This document shows, piece by piece, positions 1-24,932 of a stretch of DNA of 64,000 nucleotides (position 1 is its first letter; each line of letters opens with the position of its first letter). The position numbers and the translations under genes were made by a program. The notes beneath the pieces are model-generated. The model searched no databases and was not told the origin of the DNA. It was given only the letters and a program-made list of their open reading frames with translations. The stretch spans positions 26,810-90,809 of the forward strand of contig NZ_SSBL01000026.1 of the NCBI RefSeq assembly GCF_004795105.1, read 5' to 3'. The stretch comes from Streptomyces sp. A0642 (GTDB lineage: Bacteria; Actinomycetota; Actinomycetes; Streptomycetales; Streptomycetaceae).

Positions 1-81
1 CTCGTACCCCCTGGCCCGCAGTGTCTCCACCGCGGTCAGTCCCGCGGCGGCCGCGCCCACGACGACTATCCGGTTCAGCAC
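1..81 (-). CDS. FAD-dependent ferredoxin reductase-like protein, N-terminus only
   Basis: Only the first 27 codons lie in the window; the gene continues off the left edge. The start is GTG at 81-79, preceded by GAGGAG (92-87) at a 5-nt distance. The visible peptide reads VLNRIVVVGAAAAGLTAVE and onward to LRARGYE, a beta-alpha-beta dinucleotide-binding start of the kind found in NAD(P)H-dependent flavoprotein ferredoxin reductases (usual form VVVGASAAGLTAAETLR). It lies 73 bp downstream of the PKS gene on the same strand. A role in passing electrons to the cluster's 3Fe-4S ferredoxin and P450 is inferred from context. Another FAD-dependent oxidoreductase cannot be excluded, because only the Rossmann fold is visible. 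Confidence 0.7.
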   Translation of the reverse strand, partial: MLNRIVVVGAAAAGLTAVETLRARGYE

Positions 82-154
82 GCTCGCTCCTCGTTTCCGG
101 TCCTGCTCACGTGAATGTCTGGTGCCGCGACCGGCGGGGCCTGCCCGGCGGGCA

Positions 155-3100
155 CTACGCCTCGCCGTCGAGAATGTCGAACAGCTCGTCCGCGGTGGCC
201 GCGCTGAGGTCGTCCGCGGGGGCGTCCTCGCCGAAGAGAGCCTGCCGCAGGTGCGTGGCGAGCTCGGCGGCGGAGGGGTAGTCGAAGATCAGGGTCGGGG
301 CCAGCCGGCAGCCGGTCACCTCACTCAGGCGGGTCCTGAGTTCCAGAGCCGTCAGCGAGTCGAAGCCGATGTCGAGGAATCCGCGCTCGGCGGGAACCGC
401 TTCGGCGCCGGAGTGCCCCAGCACGGCGGAGGCGTGACCGCGTACCAGGTCCAGCAGGGCCCGCTCGCGGTCCTCGGTGCTCAGCCCGGCGAGACGAGCG
501 GTCAGAGCGGCGGGATCGGCGCTCTTCGTACGGCTCCGGACCACGGGGCCGGCGTCGGTGCCGACCATGTCCCGTAGATGGGCGTGCAGCGCACCGGGCT
601 TCGCCTTCAGCGTGGGCACGTCGACGGCGAGGGGCACCAGGGCCGCCCGTCCCGACGCCATTCCCGCGTCGAAGAGCCGGAGCGCGTCGTCGGGGGCGAG
701 GGCCGGAAGACCGCGCGCCGCCATGAGGCGGGCGTCATCGTCGATGGCCTCGGTCAGGCCGGTGGCCACGTCCCAGAGCCCGTACGCCAGGGAGGTGGCC
801 GGCAGCCCCTCCGCCCGGCGCCGCACCGCCAACGCGTCCAGGAACACGTTCGCCGCCGCATAATTCGCCTGACCCGCCGCCAGCACAGAACCACCCGCCG
901 ACGAGAACATCACGAAAAACGCCAACTCCCGCTCACACGTCAACTCATGCAAATACCACGCACCATCCGCCTTCGCCCCCAACACCCGATCCAACCGCGC
1001 CCCATCCATCGACCCCACCAAACCGTTGTCCCCCGCACCCGCCGCATGCACCACCCCCACCAGATCCGCACCCACACCCTCCACCAACCCCACCACAGCC
1101 GACCGGTCCGCCATGTCACACGCCACCACCGACACCTCCGCACCCAAACCCCGCAGATCACCCACCAACGCCTCAACCCCCGGAGCCTCCAGACCCCGAC
1201 GCCCCGCCAACACCAGACGCCGCACCCCACGCACCTCCACCAGATGCCGGGCCACCAACCCACCCAGACCACCCGTACCACCCGTCACCAACACCGTCCC
1301 ACCCGACACATCCACCACATCCGCCGCGTCCGCGCCGCTCTCACCGGCCGGGACCTCGACCAGACGCGGAACCAGAACCTCACCCCCACGCACCGCCACC
1401 TCCGGCTCACCCGAAGACAGCACCACACCCGCCACATCCCCGAACCCACCACCCGCAGGATCCACATCCACCAAAACGAACCGGCCCGGATTCTCCGCCT
1501 GCGCCGCCCGCACCAAACCCCACACCGGCGCCTGACACACATCCACACCCACATCAGAGCCCGTAGCGACCGCACCACGGGTCACCACCACCAACGGACC
1601 CGCCTCCTCACCCTCCAACCAGCCCTGAACCGCCTCCAACACCCCACCCAGCACCGACCGCACACCCCCCACCGGATCAACCGGATCCACACCCACCACC
1701 GGCACCGGCACCTCGAACACCGCCGCCTCAACCGGACCCTCCACCACCCCAGCGGTCACCAACGACCGCCACACCACCTCATGCAACCCACCACCCCCAC
1801 CCACACCAGCCAACTGCTCCACCGACACCGGACGGAACGTCAGTCCGCCGATCGTGGCCACGGGAGCACCGTCCTGGTCCGCCAGGTGCAGCGTCAGGCT
1901 GCTTGCGCCTTGGGGCGACAGCCGGACCCGAAGCGCGCGGGCACCGGCGGCGTGCAGGGACACGTCGGTCCAGGAGAAGGGGAGTTCGGTCGGCTCGTCG
2001 CCCGTGACATCCTCGCCGACCCCCAACGCGTGCATGGTCGCGTCGAGGAGGGCAGGGTGGAGACCGAATCTCTCGGCGTCCGTGTGCGCCTGCTCGGGCA
2101 GCTCCACCTCCGCGAAGACGTCATCCCCGCGCCGCCACACGGCCTTGAGCCCGCGGAAGACGGGACCGTAGACGTACCCCTGCTTGTGGAGCAGCTCGTA
2201 GGCGTCGTCGGTCCGTACGCGGGTCGCGCCCGGCGGGGGCCATACGGTGAGGTCGAACGCCGGCACGGAACCCTCCGCACCTCCACCCACCACACCCTCC
2301 GCATGCAACACCCACGCCCCACCCGCACCCGCATCCTCCCGACGCGAATGCACCCGCACCGAACGACAACCCACCTCATCCACACCACCCACCACCACCT
2401 GCAACGCCACCCCACCACGCTCCGGAACAACCAAAGGCGCCCGCAACGTCAACTCCTCCACCACCCCACAACCCACCTCATCCCCAGCCCGCACCACCAA
2501 CTCCACAAACGCCGCCCCCGGCAACAACACCGACCCCAACACCACATGATCCGCCAACCACCCCAACCCCTCCACCGACAACCGCCCCGTCAACACCACA
2601 CCACCCGAATCCGGCAACGCCACCAACGCACCCAACACCGGATGATCAACCACCACCTGACCCAGACCACCCGCATCCCCACCCCCCACACACTCCAACC
2701 AGAACCGCTCCCGCTGGAACGCATACGTCGGAAGATCAACGCGGCGAGCTCCCGAACCCTCGAAGAACCGAGACCACTCCACCGCGACCCCGGCCACATG
2801 CAACCGGCCCAACGCCGTCACAGCCGACACCACCTCCGGGCGGCCCTTGCGCACCACCGGCACGAACACCGAGGCGTCCGCGTCCACCGCCTGCTGCGCC
2901 ATCCCGCACAGCACCCCGTCCGGGCCCAGCTCGACGAACGACGTCACACCCCGCGACGCGACGAACGACACCGCGTCCGCGAACCGCACCGCCTCCCGCA
3001 CATGCCGCACCCAGTACGCCGCCGAACCCCAGCCCTCAGCCACATCCCCGGACACACCCGACACCACAGGAATCGACGGAGCACCGAACGACAACCCCGC

Positions 3101-5362
3101 CACCACCGCCCCGAACTCCTCCAACATCGGCTCCATCAACGGCGAATGGAACGCATGCGACACCCGGAGCACACTCGTACGGCGGTCCTGCGCCTCGAAC
3201 ACCGCGACCAGCTCACGAACCGCCGACTCCGTACCCGAGACCACGACGGACCGCGGACCGTTGACCGCCGCGATCCCCACCGCACCGTTCAGCAACGGAA
3301 GGACCTCGGCCTCCGTCGCCTCCACCGCCACCATCGACCCACCCGCCGGCAACCCCTGCATCAACCGACCACGCGCCACCACCAACTCAGCAGCATCACT
3401 CAGGGACAGAGCACCGGACACGTGCGCGGCCGCGATCTCACCCACGGAATGACCGACCAGGAAGTCCGGACGCACTCCCCACGATTCCACCAACCGGAAC
3501 AACGCCGTCTCCACCGCGAACAACCCGGCCTGAGCGAACATCGTCCCGTTCAGCAGGTCCGAGTCCTCACCCCACACCACCTCACGCAGACTGCGACCCA
3601 GGCGGCCATCCAGCTCCGCAAGCACCGCATCAAAGGCTTCGGCGAACACCGGGAACACCTCGTACAGCTCCCGGCCCATCCCCAGCCGCTGCGCACCCTG
3701 ACCCGTGAACAAGAAGGCTGTGGCGCCCGTCGGCTGCGCTACACCCTGCACGACCGACGGCGACAGCTCCCCCTCGACCAGCGCGGTCAGGCCCCGGACC
3801 AGCTCTTCGCGATCGGCTGCCGCGACCACCGCACGATGCTCCAGCACCGCACGCGACACCACCGACGAGAACCCGACATCCAACACAGACGCGGCATCTC
3901 CCAGCCGCTCCAGCAGCTTCCCGGCCTGAGCGGACAGACCCGCCTCACTCCGCGCCGACAACAGCACCGGCACCAAGGGCAGTTCGACCGCACCGGCCGT
4001 CTCCGGCTCCTCCACCACCGGAGCCTGCTCCACGATCACATGCGCGTTCGTCCCACTCAGACCGAACGACGACACCCCCACCCGACGCGGACGATCCCGC
4101 ACCGGCCACGCCCGCGACTCCGTCAACAACTCCACCGCACCCGCATCCCAGTCCACATGGGGTGAACGCGTCTGCGAGTGGAGGGACTTCGGCAGCACTC
4201 CGTGCCGAATCGCCTGCACGGCCTTGATGACCCCGCCCACACCGGCGGCGGCCTGCGTGTGGCCCAGGTTCGACTTCAGCGACCCCAGCCACAACGGAGC
4301 ACCCTCCGGGCGACCCTGACCGTACGTCGCCAGCAACGCCTGCGCCTCGATCGGATCACCCAGCCGGGTCCCCGTCCCATGCGCCTCCACCAGATCCACG
4401 TCCGTGGTGGTGATCCCCGCGTTCTCCAGAGCCGCGCGGATCACCCGCTGCTGCGACGGGCCGTTGGGGGTGGTCATCCCGCTCGACGCGCCGTCCTGGT
4501 TGATGGCGCTCCCGCGGATCACCGCGAGGACGGGGTGTCCGTTCCGGCGGGCGTCGGAGAGGCGTTCGATCATGAGGACGCCCACGCCCTCCGAGCAGCC
4601 GGTCCCGTCCGCCTCGGCGGCGAAGGACTTGCAGCGGCCGTCCTTGGCCATGCCCCGCTGGTGGCTGAAGTAGAGGAACATGTCCGGGGTCGTCATCACC
4701 GTCACGCCGCCGACCAGCGCCATCGAGCAGTCACCCCGGCGCAGCGCCTGCCCCGCCCAATGGAGGGCGACGAGCGAGGACGAACACGCGGTGTCGATGG
4801 TGACGGCGGGGCCTTCGAGGCCGAGAGTGAAGGCCACCCGGCCGGTGACGAGGCTGCCGTCGCTCGTGCCCGGCCCGTAGTCGTGGTACATGACGCCGGC
4901 GTAGACGCCGGTCCGGCTGCCCTTCAGGGAGAGGGGATCGATCCCCGCGCTCTCCACCGCCTCCCAGGACGCCTCCAGCAACAACCGCTGCTGCGGATCC
5001 ATCCCCAACGCCTCACGCGGCGAGATCCCGAACAACCCGGCATCGAAATCCGCCGCATCGTACAGAAAACCGCCCTCACGCGTCACCGTACGATCCGGCT
5101 TCCCCGGCTCCGGATCGTAGAGCCCCTCCACATCCCACCCACGATCCACCGGAAACGCCGACACACCGTCCCGGCCCTCCACCACCAGATCCCACAACTC
5201 GTCCGGAGAACCCACCCCACCCGGATAACGGCACGCCATCCCCACGATCGCAATCGGCTCGGTGGCGTCACCGTTGAGGCGGTCGTTGGCCGAGCGCAGG
5301 CGTTCGTTCTCGACCATCGTCGTGCGGAGGGCGGCGACCAGCTGCTCTACAGATGCTTCCAT
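155..5362 (-). CDS. Type I modular polyketide synthase, one module (KS-AT-DH-KR-ACP)
   Basis: A 1735-aa single extension module. The N-terminus (MEASVEQLVAALRTTMVENE, residues 1-20) is a coiled-coil docking segment. Domains in order: KS about 35-460 with DTACSSS (Cys193); AT about 550-850 with GHSVG (Ser639) and HAFHS, indicating malonyl-CoA; DH about 910-1150 with HVVLGSVLLP (His939) and HPALLD; KR about 1355-1540 with TGGTGGLG from 1360 and Tyr1501 in GQANYAAAN; ACP about 1630-1705 with GFDSL (Ser1669). It should add two carbons and leave a double bond. There is no thioesterase; the protein stops soon after the ACP with a short acidic tail (DELFDILDGEA), so the chain must pass to another protein. 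It starts 7 bp after the preceding PKS gene's stop. Codon choice is patchy: around 860-1830 and 2270-2700 it favours GTG/GGT over GTC/GGC. AT4 is nearly identical in DNA to AT2 of the neighbouring gene. Confidence 0.97.
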   Translation of the reverse strand: MEASVEQLVAALRTTMVENERLRSANDRLNGDATEPIAIVGMACRYPGGVGSPDELWDLVVEGRDGVSAFPVDRGWDVEGLYDPEPGKPDRTVTREGGFLYDAADFDAGLFGISPREALGMDPQQRLLLEASWEAVESAGIDPLSLKGSRTGVYAGVMYHDYGPGTSDGSLVTGRVAFTLGLEGPAVTIDTACSSSLVALHWAGQALRRGDCSMALVGGVTVMTTPDMFLYFSHQRGMAKDGRCKSFAAEADGTGCSEGVGVLMIERLSDARRNGHPVLAVIRGSAINQDGASSGMTTPNGPSQQRVIRAALENAGITTTDVDLVEAHGTGTRLGDPIEAQALLATYGQGRPEGAPLWLGSLKSNLGHTQAAAGVGGVIKAVQAIRHGVLPKSLHSQTRSPHVDWDAGAVELLTESRAWPVRDRPRRVGVSSFGLSGTNAHVIVEQAPVVEEPETAGAVELPLVPVLLSARSEAGLSAQAGKLLERLGDAASVLDVGFSSVVSRAVLEHRAVVAAADREELVRGLTALVEGELSPSVVQGVAQPTGATAFLFTGQGAQRLGMGRELYEVFPVFAEAFDAVLAELDGRLGRSLREVVWGEDSDLLNGTMFAQAGLFAVETALFRLVESWGVRPDFLVGHSVGEIAAAHVSGALSLSDAAELVVARGRLMQGLPAGGSMVAVEATEAEVLPLLNGAVGIAAVNGPRSVVVSGTESAVRELVAVFEAQDRRTSVLRVSHAFHSPLMEPMLEEFGAVVAGLSFGAPSIPVVSGVSGDVAEGWGSAAYWVRHVREAVRFADAVSFVASRGVTSFVELGPDGVLCGMAQQAVDADASVFVPVVRKGRPEVVSAVTALGRLHVAGVAVEWSRFFEGSGARRVDLPTYAFQRERFWLECVGGGDAGGLGQVVVDHPVLGALVALPDSGGVVLTGRLSVEGLGWLADHVVLGSVLLPGAAFVELVVRAGDEVGCGVVEELTLRAPLVVPERGGVALQVVVGGVDEVGCRSVRVHSRREDAGAGGAWVLHAEGVVGGGAEGSVPAFDLTVWPPPGATRVRTDDAYELLHKQGYVYGPVFRGLKAVWRRGDDVFAEVELPEQAHTDAERFGLHPALLDATMHALGVGEDVTGDEPTELPFSWTDVSLHAAGARALRVRLSPQGASSLTLHLADQDGAPVATIGGLTFRPVSVEQLAGVGGGGGLHEVVWRSLVTAGVVEGPVEAAVFEVPVPVVGVDPVDPVGGVRSVLGGVLEAVQGWLEGEEAGPLVVVTRGAVATGSDVGVDVCQAPVWGLVRAAQAENPGRFVLVDVDPAGGGFGDVAGVVLSSGEPEVAVRGGEVLVPRLVEVPAGESGADAADVVDVSGGTVLVTGGTGGLGGLVARHLVEVRGVRRLVLAGRRGLEAPGVEALVGDLRGLGAEVSVVACDMADRSAVVGLVEGVGADLVGVVHAAGAGDNGLVGSMDGARLDRVLGAKADGAWYLHELTCERELAFFVMFSSAGGSVLAAGQANYAAANVFLDALAVRRRAEGLPATSLAYGLWDVATGLTEAIDDDARLMAARGLPALAPDDALRLFDAGMASGRAALVPLAVDVPTLKAKPGALHAHLRDMVGTDAGPVVRSRTKSADPAALTARLAGLSTEDRERALLDLVRGHASAVLGHSGAEAVPAERGFLDIGFDSLTALELRTRLSEVTGCRLAPTLIFDYPSAAELATHLRQALFGEDAPADDLSAATADELFDILDGEA
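2971..3712. repeat. Copy A of a ~740-bp near-identical AT-domain repeat
   Basis: This part of the module 4 acyltransferase aligns without gaps to 13763-14504 (constant offset 10792). Only scattered mismatches were seen by eye across about 740 bp. It covers the active-site Ser and the HAFHS specificity motif. The identity ends quickly on both sides, where the two modules return to ordinary paralogue-level similarity. Confidence 0.9.
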
Positions 5363-5369
5363 GATGTTC

Positions 5370-21674
<16,305 letters not shown>

Positions 21675-21784
21675 CTGCACTCCACACAATTGTCGCCCGT
21701 GACCGGACGGAATTCACCAGGGAACCGCACCACTGCGGGTCACGCTATGAAGGCGAAGGGCCGCGCACAGCCCCTAGAGCCCCC
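21675..21784 (-). promoter_or_regulatory. Leader of the PKS genes with two CCCCTA-type motifs at its edge
   Basis: A 110-bp space between the mutase E stop and the PKS ATG. It holds CCCCTAGAG (21771-21779), and CCCCCTAAG begins at 21781, overlapping the mutase stop codon (21785-21787). The two motif starts are about 11 bp apart, one helical turn. The PKS Shine-Dalgarno GGAG lies at 21683-21680. The motifs resemble those in the divergent promoter at 30039-30479 and may give the PKS genes their own regulated promoter. No clear -35/-10 pair was recognised. Confidence 0.45.
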
Positions 21785-23176
21785 CTAAGTCCTCGGCCGC
21801 TCCCGCGATTCGCCACCGGAGACGGAACGGGATTCGGCGGCCGCGATATCCGCGCGTTCCGGGTTCCGGATACCGCCGGATTCCATCGCGAGCCGGTCGA
21901 ACGCCCTTTGTACGTAGGAGAGGTCGGCGATGAGTCGCGACGAGGTGGCCTGCCGGGTCCGGGGCGGGCCGACGAGCCCGGCCAGCGGCAGCCGGCCGAT
22001 GCCGGCCCACCGCAGGCGGCCGTCGCCGTCGATGTAGCCGCGGGCCCGGCCGTGGTTGTCCGGGTGCAGGCAGTAGGGGATGTCCAGGGCCCCCTGCCGG
22101 AAGGCGAGCTCGAAGGCGTGCCCGATGTCAGGGGAGAGTTCGAGCACGCCTTCGATCAGGGCTCTGGCCTCCCGGTACGTCTGCGTGTCGGACGCGGCGG
22201 GGGCCGGGTCACCGGGCGGCGCGGTCCTCGCGGTCAGGGCCGCCGCCTCGAGGGCGGCGACGTTCTCCGCGACGGTCGGGATCCGGCGGGACTCCGCCAC
22301 CGTCTTCACGATGAGCCGTTCCGAACCGGAGTCGACGGCGAGACGCGTGGCCTCGTCGAGGAGCAGGTAGGCGCCCTCGTCCGTGGTCGGGTAGACGCCC
22401 ATGTAGGCGTAGATGACCACGTGCCAGTTGGGTGTCGGCAGCAATTCCCCGCACAGCCGTCGCAGAGCGGCGACCGCTTCCCTGTCCTGCCCCGGGTGGG
22501 TCTGCTGGGCATAACTGAGCGACACACTGCGTATTCCGTGCTGGCAGAAGAAGAGCGCTTCGAGCACACTGATCGCCACCAGTTGGCTCGGCGGGCACAA
22601 TTGCCCGAGCATGCAGCCGCCGAACGTCTCCAGGTGCGGTTCCACTCCCGATTCCCGCAGTTGTGCGAAATCCTCGGTACAGCGGACCCAGTTCCGTACG
22701 GATTCGTCCAGCGGGGTGCGTCCGTAGGGGAGGCAGTAGGAGACGGGGCCGCCCTCCGTGGCGTTGATCAGCGTCCGGCGCAGGGCGGCGAAGATGTCTC
22801 CGGGGACGGCCGATCCGTGCCGGACCTGGACCGGGAACGACTCGTCCCTGATGCCCGCGAGGACCTGTGCGGTCACGGCCCGGTCGTAGGTGACGATGGG
22901 GTATCCGTTGAGGTCGGCCCCGGCCCGCAACGCACTCTCCACGGAGCCCAGTTCACCGACCCTGGTGTAGCTGTCGAGGGTGACGGTGCCGACCGTCGTG
23001 GCGTCGGCCGCGCGGGTGGCGGCCAGCCCCGCGCGCATGGTGACGGGGTCGCTGAACCCCATGCGGGGCTGGACCACCAGCTCTCCGGCGTGGCTCGTGG
23101 CCCGGACGAAGGCTCCGAAGTCCACCGGGCGCGCGCCCTCGGCCGCCCGCCGGAGCGGGTGCGCGCCCGGTCTCAC
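21785..23176 (-). CDS. glmE: Glutamate (methylaspartate) mutase, epsilon (catalytic) subunit
   Basis: A 463-aa catalytic subunit of the adenosylcobalamin-dependent mutase that rearranges L-glutamate to (2S,3S)-3-methylaspartate; the family is usually about 480 aa. Recognisable family segments are PRMGFSDP, GYPIVTYDR, FPVQVRHGSAVPGD, LPYGRTPLDES and HLETFGGCMLGQLCPPS; the arginines in VRHG and YGRTPL match positions used to hold the substrate in characterised enzymes. The GTG start at 23176 overlaps the sigma-subunit stop as GTGA, so the two subunits are probably translated in step. A much longer in-frame reading extends upstream, but it would overlap the whole sigma gene and is low-complexity, so it was rejected. 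In vicenistatin-type pathways the same enzyme makes the precursor of the 3-amino-2-methylpropionate starter, which fits the neighbours here. Confidence 0.93.
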   Translation of the reverse strand: MRPGAHPLRRAAEGARPVDFGAFVRATSHAGELVVQPRMGFSDPVTMRAGLAATRAADATTVGTVTLDSYTRVGELGSVESALRAGADLNGYPIVTYDRAVTAQVLAGIRDESFPVQVRHGSAVPGDIFAALRRTLINATEGGPVSYCLPYGRTPLDESVRNWVRCTEDFAQLRESGVEPHLETFGGCMLGQLCPPSQLVAISVLEALFFCQHGIRSVSLSYAQQTHPGQDREAVAALRRLCGELLPTPNWHVVIYAYMGVYPTTDEGAYLLLDEATRLAVDSGSERLIVKTVAESRRIPTVAENVAALEAAALTARTAPPGDPAPAASDTQTYREARALIEGVLELSPDIGHAFELAFRQGALDIPYCLHPDNHGRARGYIDGDGRLRWAGIGRLPLAGLVGPPRTRQATSSRLIADLSYVQRAFDRLAMESGGIRNPERADIAAAESRSVSGGESRERPRT

Positions 23177-23673
23177 GCCCCGACCTCGGTTCGTTCCAGA
23201 GCACGCGCGGCCGGGGACAGCGCTCCGACGAACCGGCTGAACTCCCGCGGGGTGGTGCTGGAGTCGTCGAAGACGGCGTCGAAGCCGGCGGACCTCAGCT
23301 CGCCGATCGCCGCTTCGCTCTGCTGCCCGGCGACGCCGAGCTTGCCCCCGATGACGACGGGGGTCGAGGTCAGCTCCCCGCAGGCACGCAGTGCGCCGAT
23401 GACGCGCAGCCCGTCCTGGTGGCCGTGCCCGTTGACGCTGCTGATCACCACCAGGTCGGGGGCGGTCTCCCGGCAGGCGTCGACGAGGACCTGGTCCGGG
23501 ACGCACGGGCCGAGGTTGATCACCTCGTAACCCAGTTCCTCGATGAGCATCTGGAGGTAGACGAGGTTCCAGGTGTGCGAGTCGGAGGCCACGGTCGTCA
23601 CGACGACGGTGCCGCGCCGGGCACCCGTCGGGCGGGCGGTGTTCGTGGCGCCGCGCGTCAGGCCGGCGCTCAC
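23173..23673 (-). CDS. glmS: Glutamate (methylaspartate) mutase, sigma (B12-binding) subunit
   Basis: A 166-aa cobalamin-binding protein that carries adenosylcobalamin to the epsilon subunit. The B12 motif is SDSHTWNL, with Asp31 and the cobalt-ligand His33; the usual DxHxxG Gly is Asn36 here. Later segments VVISSVNGHGHQDG and VVIGGKLGV match the nucleotide-tail binding part of the fold. The start is GTG at 23673, overlapping the decarboxylase stop by 4 nt (GTGA), and the stop overlaps the epsilon start the same way. The first ~20 residues are variable and the conserved domain begins at GTVVVTTVAS. The gene order decarboxylase - sigma - epsilon, all coupled, supports one pathway making 3-methylaspartate and decarboxylating its activated form. 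Confidence 0.93.
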   Translation of the reverse strand: MSAGLTRGATNTARPTGARRGTVVVTTVASDSHTWNLVYLQMLIEELGYEVINLGPCVPDQVLVDACRETAPDLVVISSVNGHGHQDGLRVIGALRACGELTSTPVVIGGKLGVAGQQSEAAIGELRSAGFDAVFDDSSTTPREFSRFVGALSPAARALERTEVGA

Positions 23674-24932
23674 TCGGCCTCTCCCCCGGCCGTGTGCGCG
23701 GCCGTTCCGTCCAGCGCCGCGTACGCGCGGCTGTGCTCGATCCGGGAGACGGACAGCACCTCGTCCCCCCGCACGACCACCTCGGTGGGGGCGGGACGGC
23801 CCAGGAACATCAGCAGGCTGGCGGTCGGCCCGTAGGCACCGGCGTTGGGGATCGTCACCAGGTCGCCCGGGGCCAGCGCGGGAAGGTCTATCTCGCGGCC
23901 GAGTATGTCCCCAGGGGTGCACAACGGGCCGACCAGGCTGGCGGATTCGACGCACTCACCGGAGTCGGTCCCGACGGCCACGGGCAGCAGCCGTCCGAGG
24001 CCCGACATGCCGCCGAAGGTGTTGATGCCCGCGTCGAGGATGACGAACTTGCGGCCCCGGCTGACCTTGACGTTGCTGACCGAGGCGACCAGCGCCCCGC
24101 TCGCCCCGACGAGGTAGCGGCCCGACTCGCAGGCGAGCGCGGGGCCCTCGGTCCGCCACCGCGGGAAGTGGGTGTCCAGCGCGGCCGCGAGCTCGCCGCG
24201 CAGTTTCGGGTACGTGCCCCGGGAGCCCGGGACGGCGTACGGCACGGTGAACCCGCCGCCGATGTCGAGGAACCGCAGCGGGAGGCCGAGTTCGTGCTGG
24301 AGGCGGGCGGCCAGCTCGATGGTGTGCCGGAACTCGCCGACGAGGCTGTCCTCGTCCTTGGCGTTGCTCAGCGGGAAGAAGTGCATCCCGGTGATGCGGA
24401 CGCCCTCGACCGTGCGCAGCTCGGGGAGGACACCGCCCAGGGTCTCGCTGTCGAAGCCGAACTGCGAGGGGGTGCCCGTCATCCGGATGCTGCTGGTGGC
24501 GCTGGCGGTCGCGCTGTTGACGCGCAGCAGGCAGTCGGCGGTCACCCCGTTGGCCAGGGCGGCCTCGCCCACGTGGCGGACGTCGGAGACCGAGTCGGTG
24601 GAGAAGACGCGCACGCCCAGGCGCATCGCCTCTGCCAGCTCGCCCGGCGTCTTGCCCGGGCCGGTGTAGAGGCAGTCCTCGCCGCGGAAGCCGGCGGCCA
24701 GGGCCGACTCCAGCTCGCCGGTGGAGCTGATCTCGGGCCGGCAGTGACGGCCTTCGCCCTCGCGCAGCGCCCGGACCAGGTCCGGGTGGGGGTTGGCCTT
24801 GAGGGCGTAGAAGAGGGTGAACTCCTCGGGCAGTGAGGCGAACAGCTGCTGCCTCGCCGCGTCGACCTCGTCGAGGTCGTAGACGTACAGCGGAGTGCCG
24901 AAGCGTTCGGCCAGTGCCTGGTAGCGGCTCAT
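23670..24932 (-). CDS. PLP-dependent fold-III decarboxylase (VinO-like)
   Basis: A 420-aa member of the alanine racemase-fold (diaminopimelate/ornithine decarboxylase) family. The Schiff-base lysine is Lys45 in FYALKANPHPD. Further family motifs are GPGKTPGELAEAM, RFLDIGGGFTVPY, CESGRYLVG and CVESASLVGPLCTPGD, the last supplying the catalytic cysteine. In vicenistatin biosynthesis the homologue VinO decarboxylates carrier-bound 3-methylaspartate to 3-amino-2-methylpropionate; the mutase genes directly downstream and the ligase directly upstream argue for the same reaction here. It starts with ATG at 24932, overlapping the ligase stop (ATGA), and its stop overlaps the mutase sigma start. The alternative, a diaminopimelate decarboxylase of primary metabolism, is unlikely given the operon. 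Confidence 0.9.
   Translation of the reverse strand: MSRYQALAERFGTPLYVYDLDEVDAARQQLFASLPEEFTLFYALKANPHPDLVRALREGEGRHCRPEISSTGELESALAAGFRGEDCLYTGPGKTPGELAEAMRLGVRVFSTDSVSDVRHVGEAALANGVTADCLLRVNSATASATSSIRMTGTPSQFGFDSETLGGVLPELRTVEGVRITGMHFFPLSNAKDEDSLVGEFRHTIELAARLQHELGLPLRFLDIGGGFTVPYAVPGSRGTYPKLRGELAAALDTHFPRWRTEGPALACESGRYLVGASGALVASVSNVKVSRGRKFVILDAGINTFGGMSGLGRLLPVAVGTDSGECVESASLVGPLCTPGDILGREIDLPALAPGDLVTIPNAGAYGPTASLLMFLGRPAPTEVVVRGDEVLSVSRIEHSRAYAALDGTAAHTAGGEAE

Noticed and set aside
870..1830. CCACC-rich stretch as a possible satellite or CRISPR-like repeat
   Set aside because: No regular repeat-spacer unit exists; it is codon bias (GTG/GGT) of an intact PKS reading frame.
578..4165. 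An 1195-codon plus-strand frame rich in His/Pro/Thr/Arg
   Set aside because: It mirrors the GTG/GGT-rich blocks of PKS module 4 on the other strand. No motif or ribosome site was found.
23177..23506. N-terminal extension of the mutase epsilon subunit
   Set aside because: It would overlap the sigma gene in another frame and is Arg/Pro/Gly low-complexity. The GTG at 23176 gives the normal length and a GTGA overlap.
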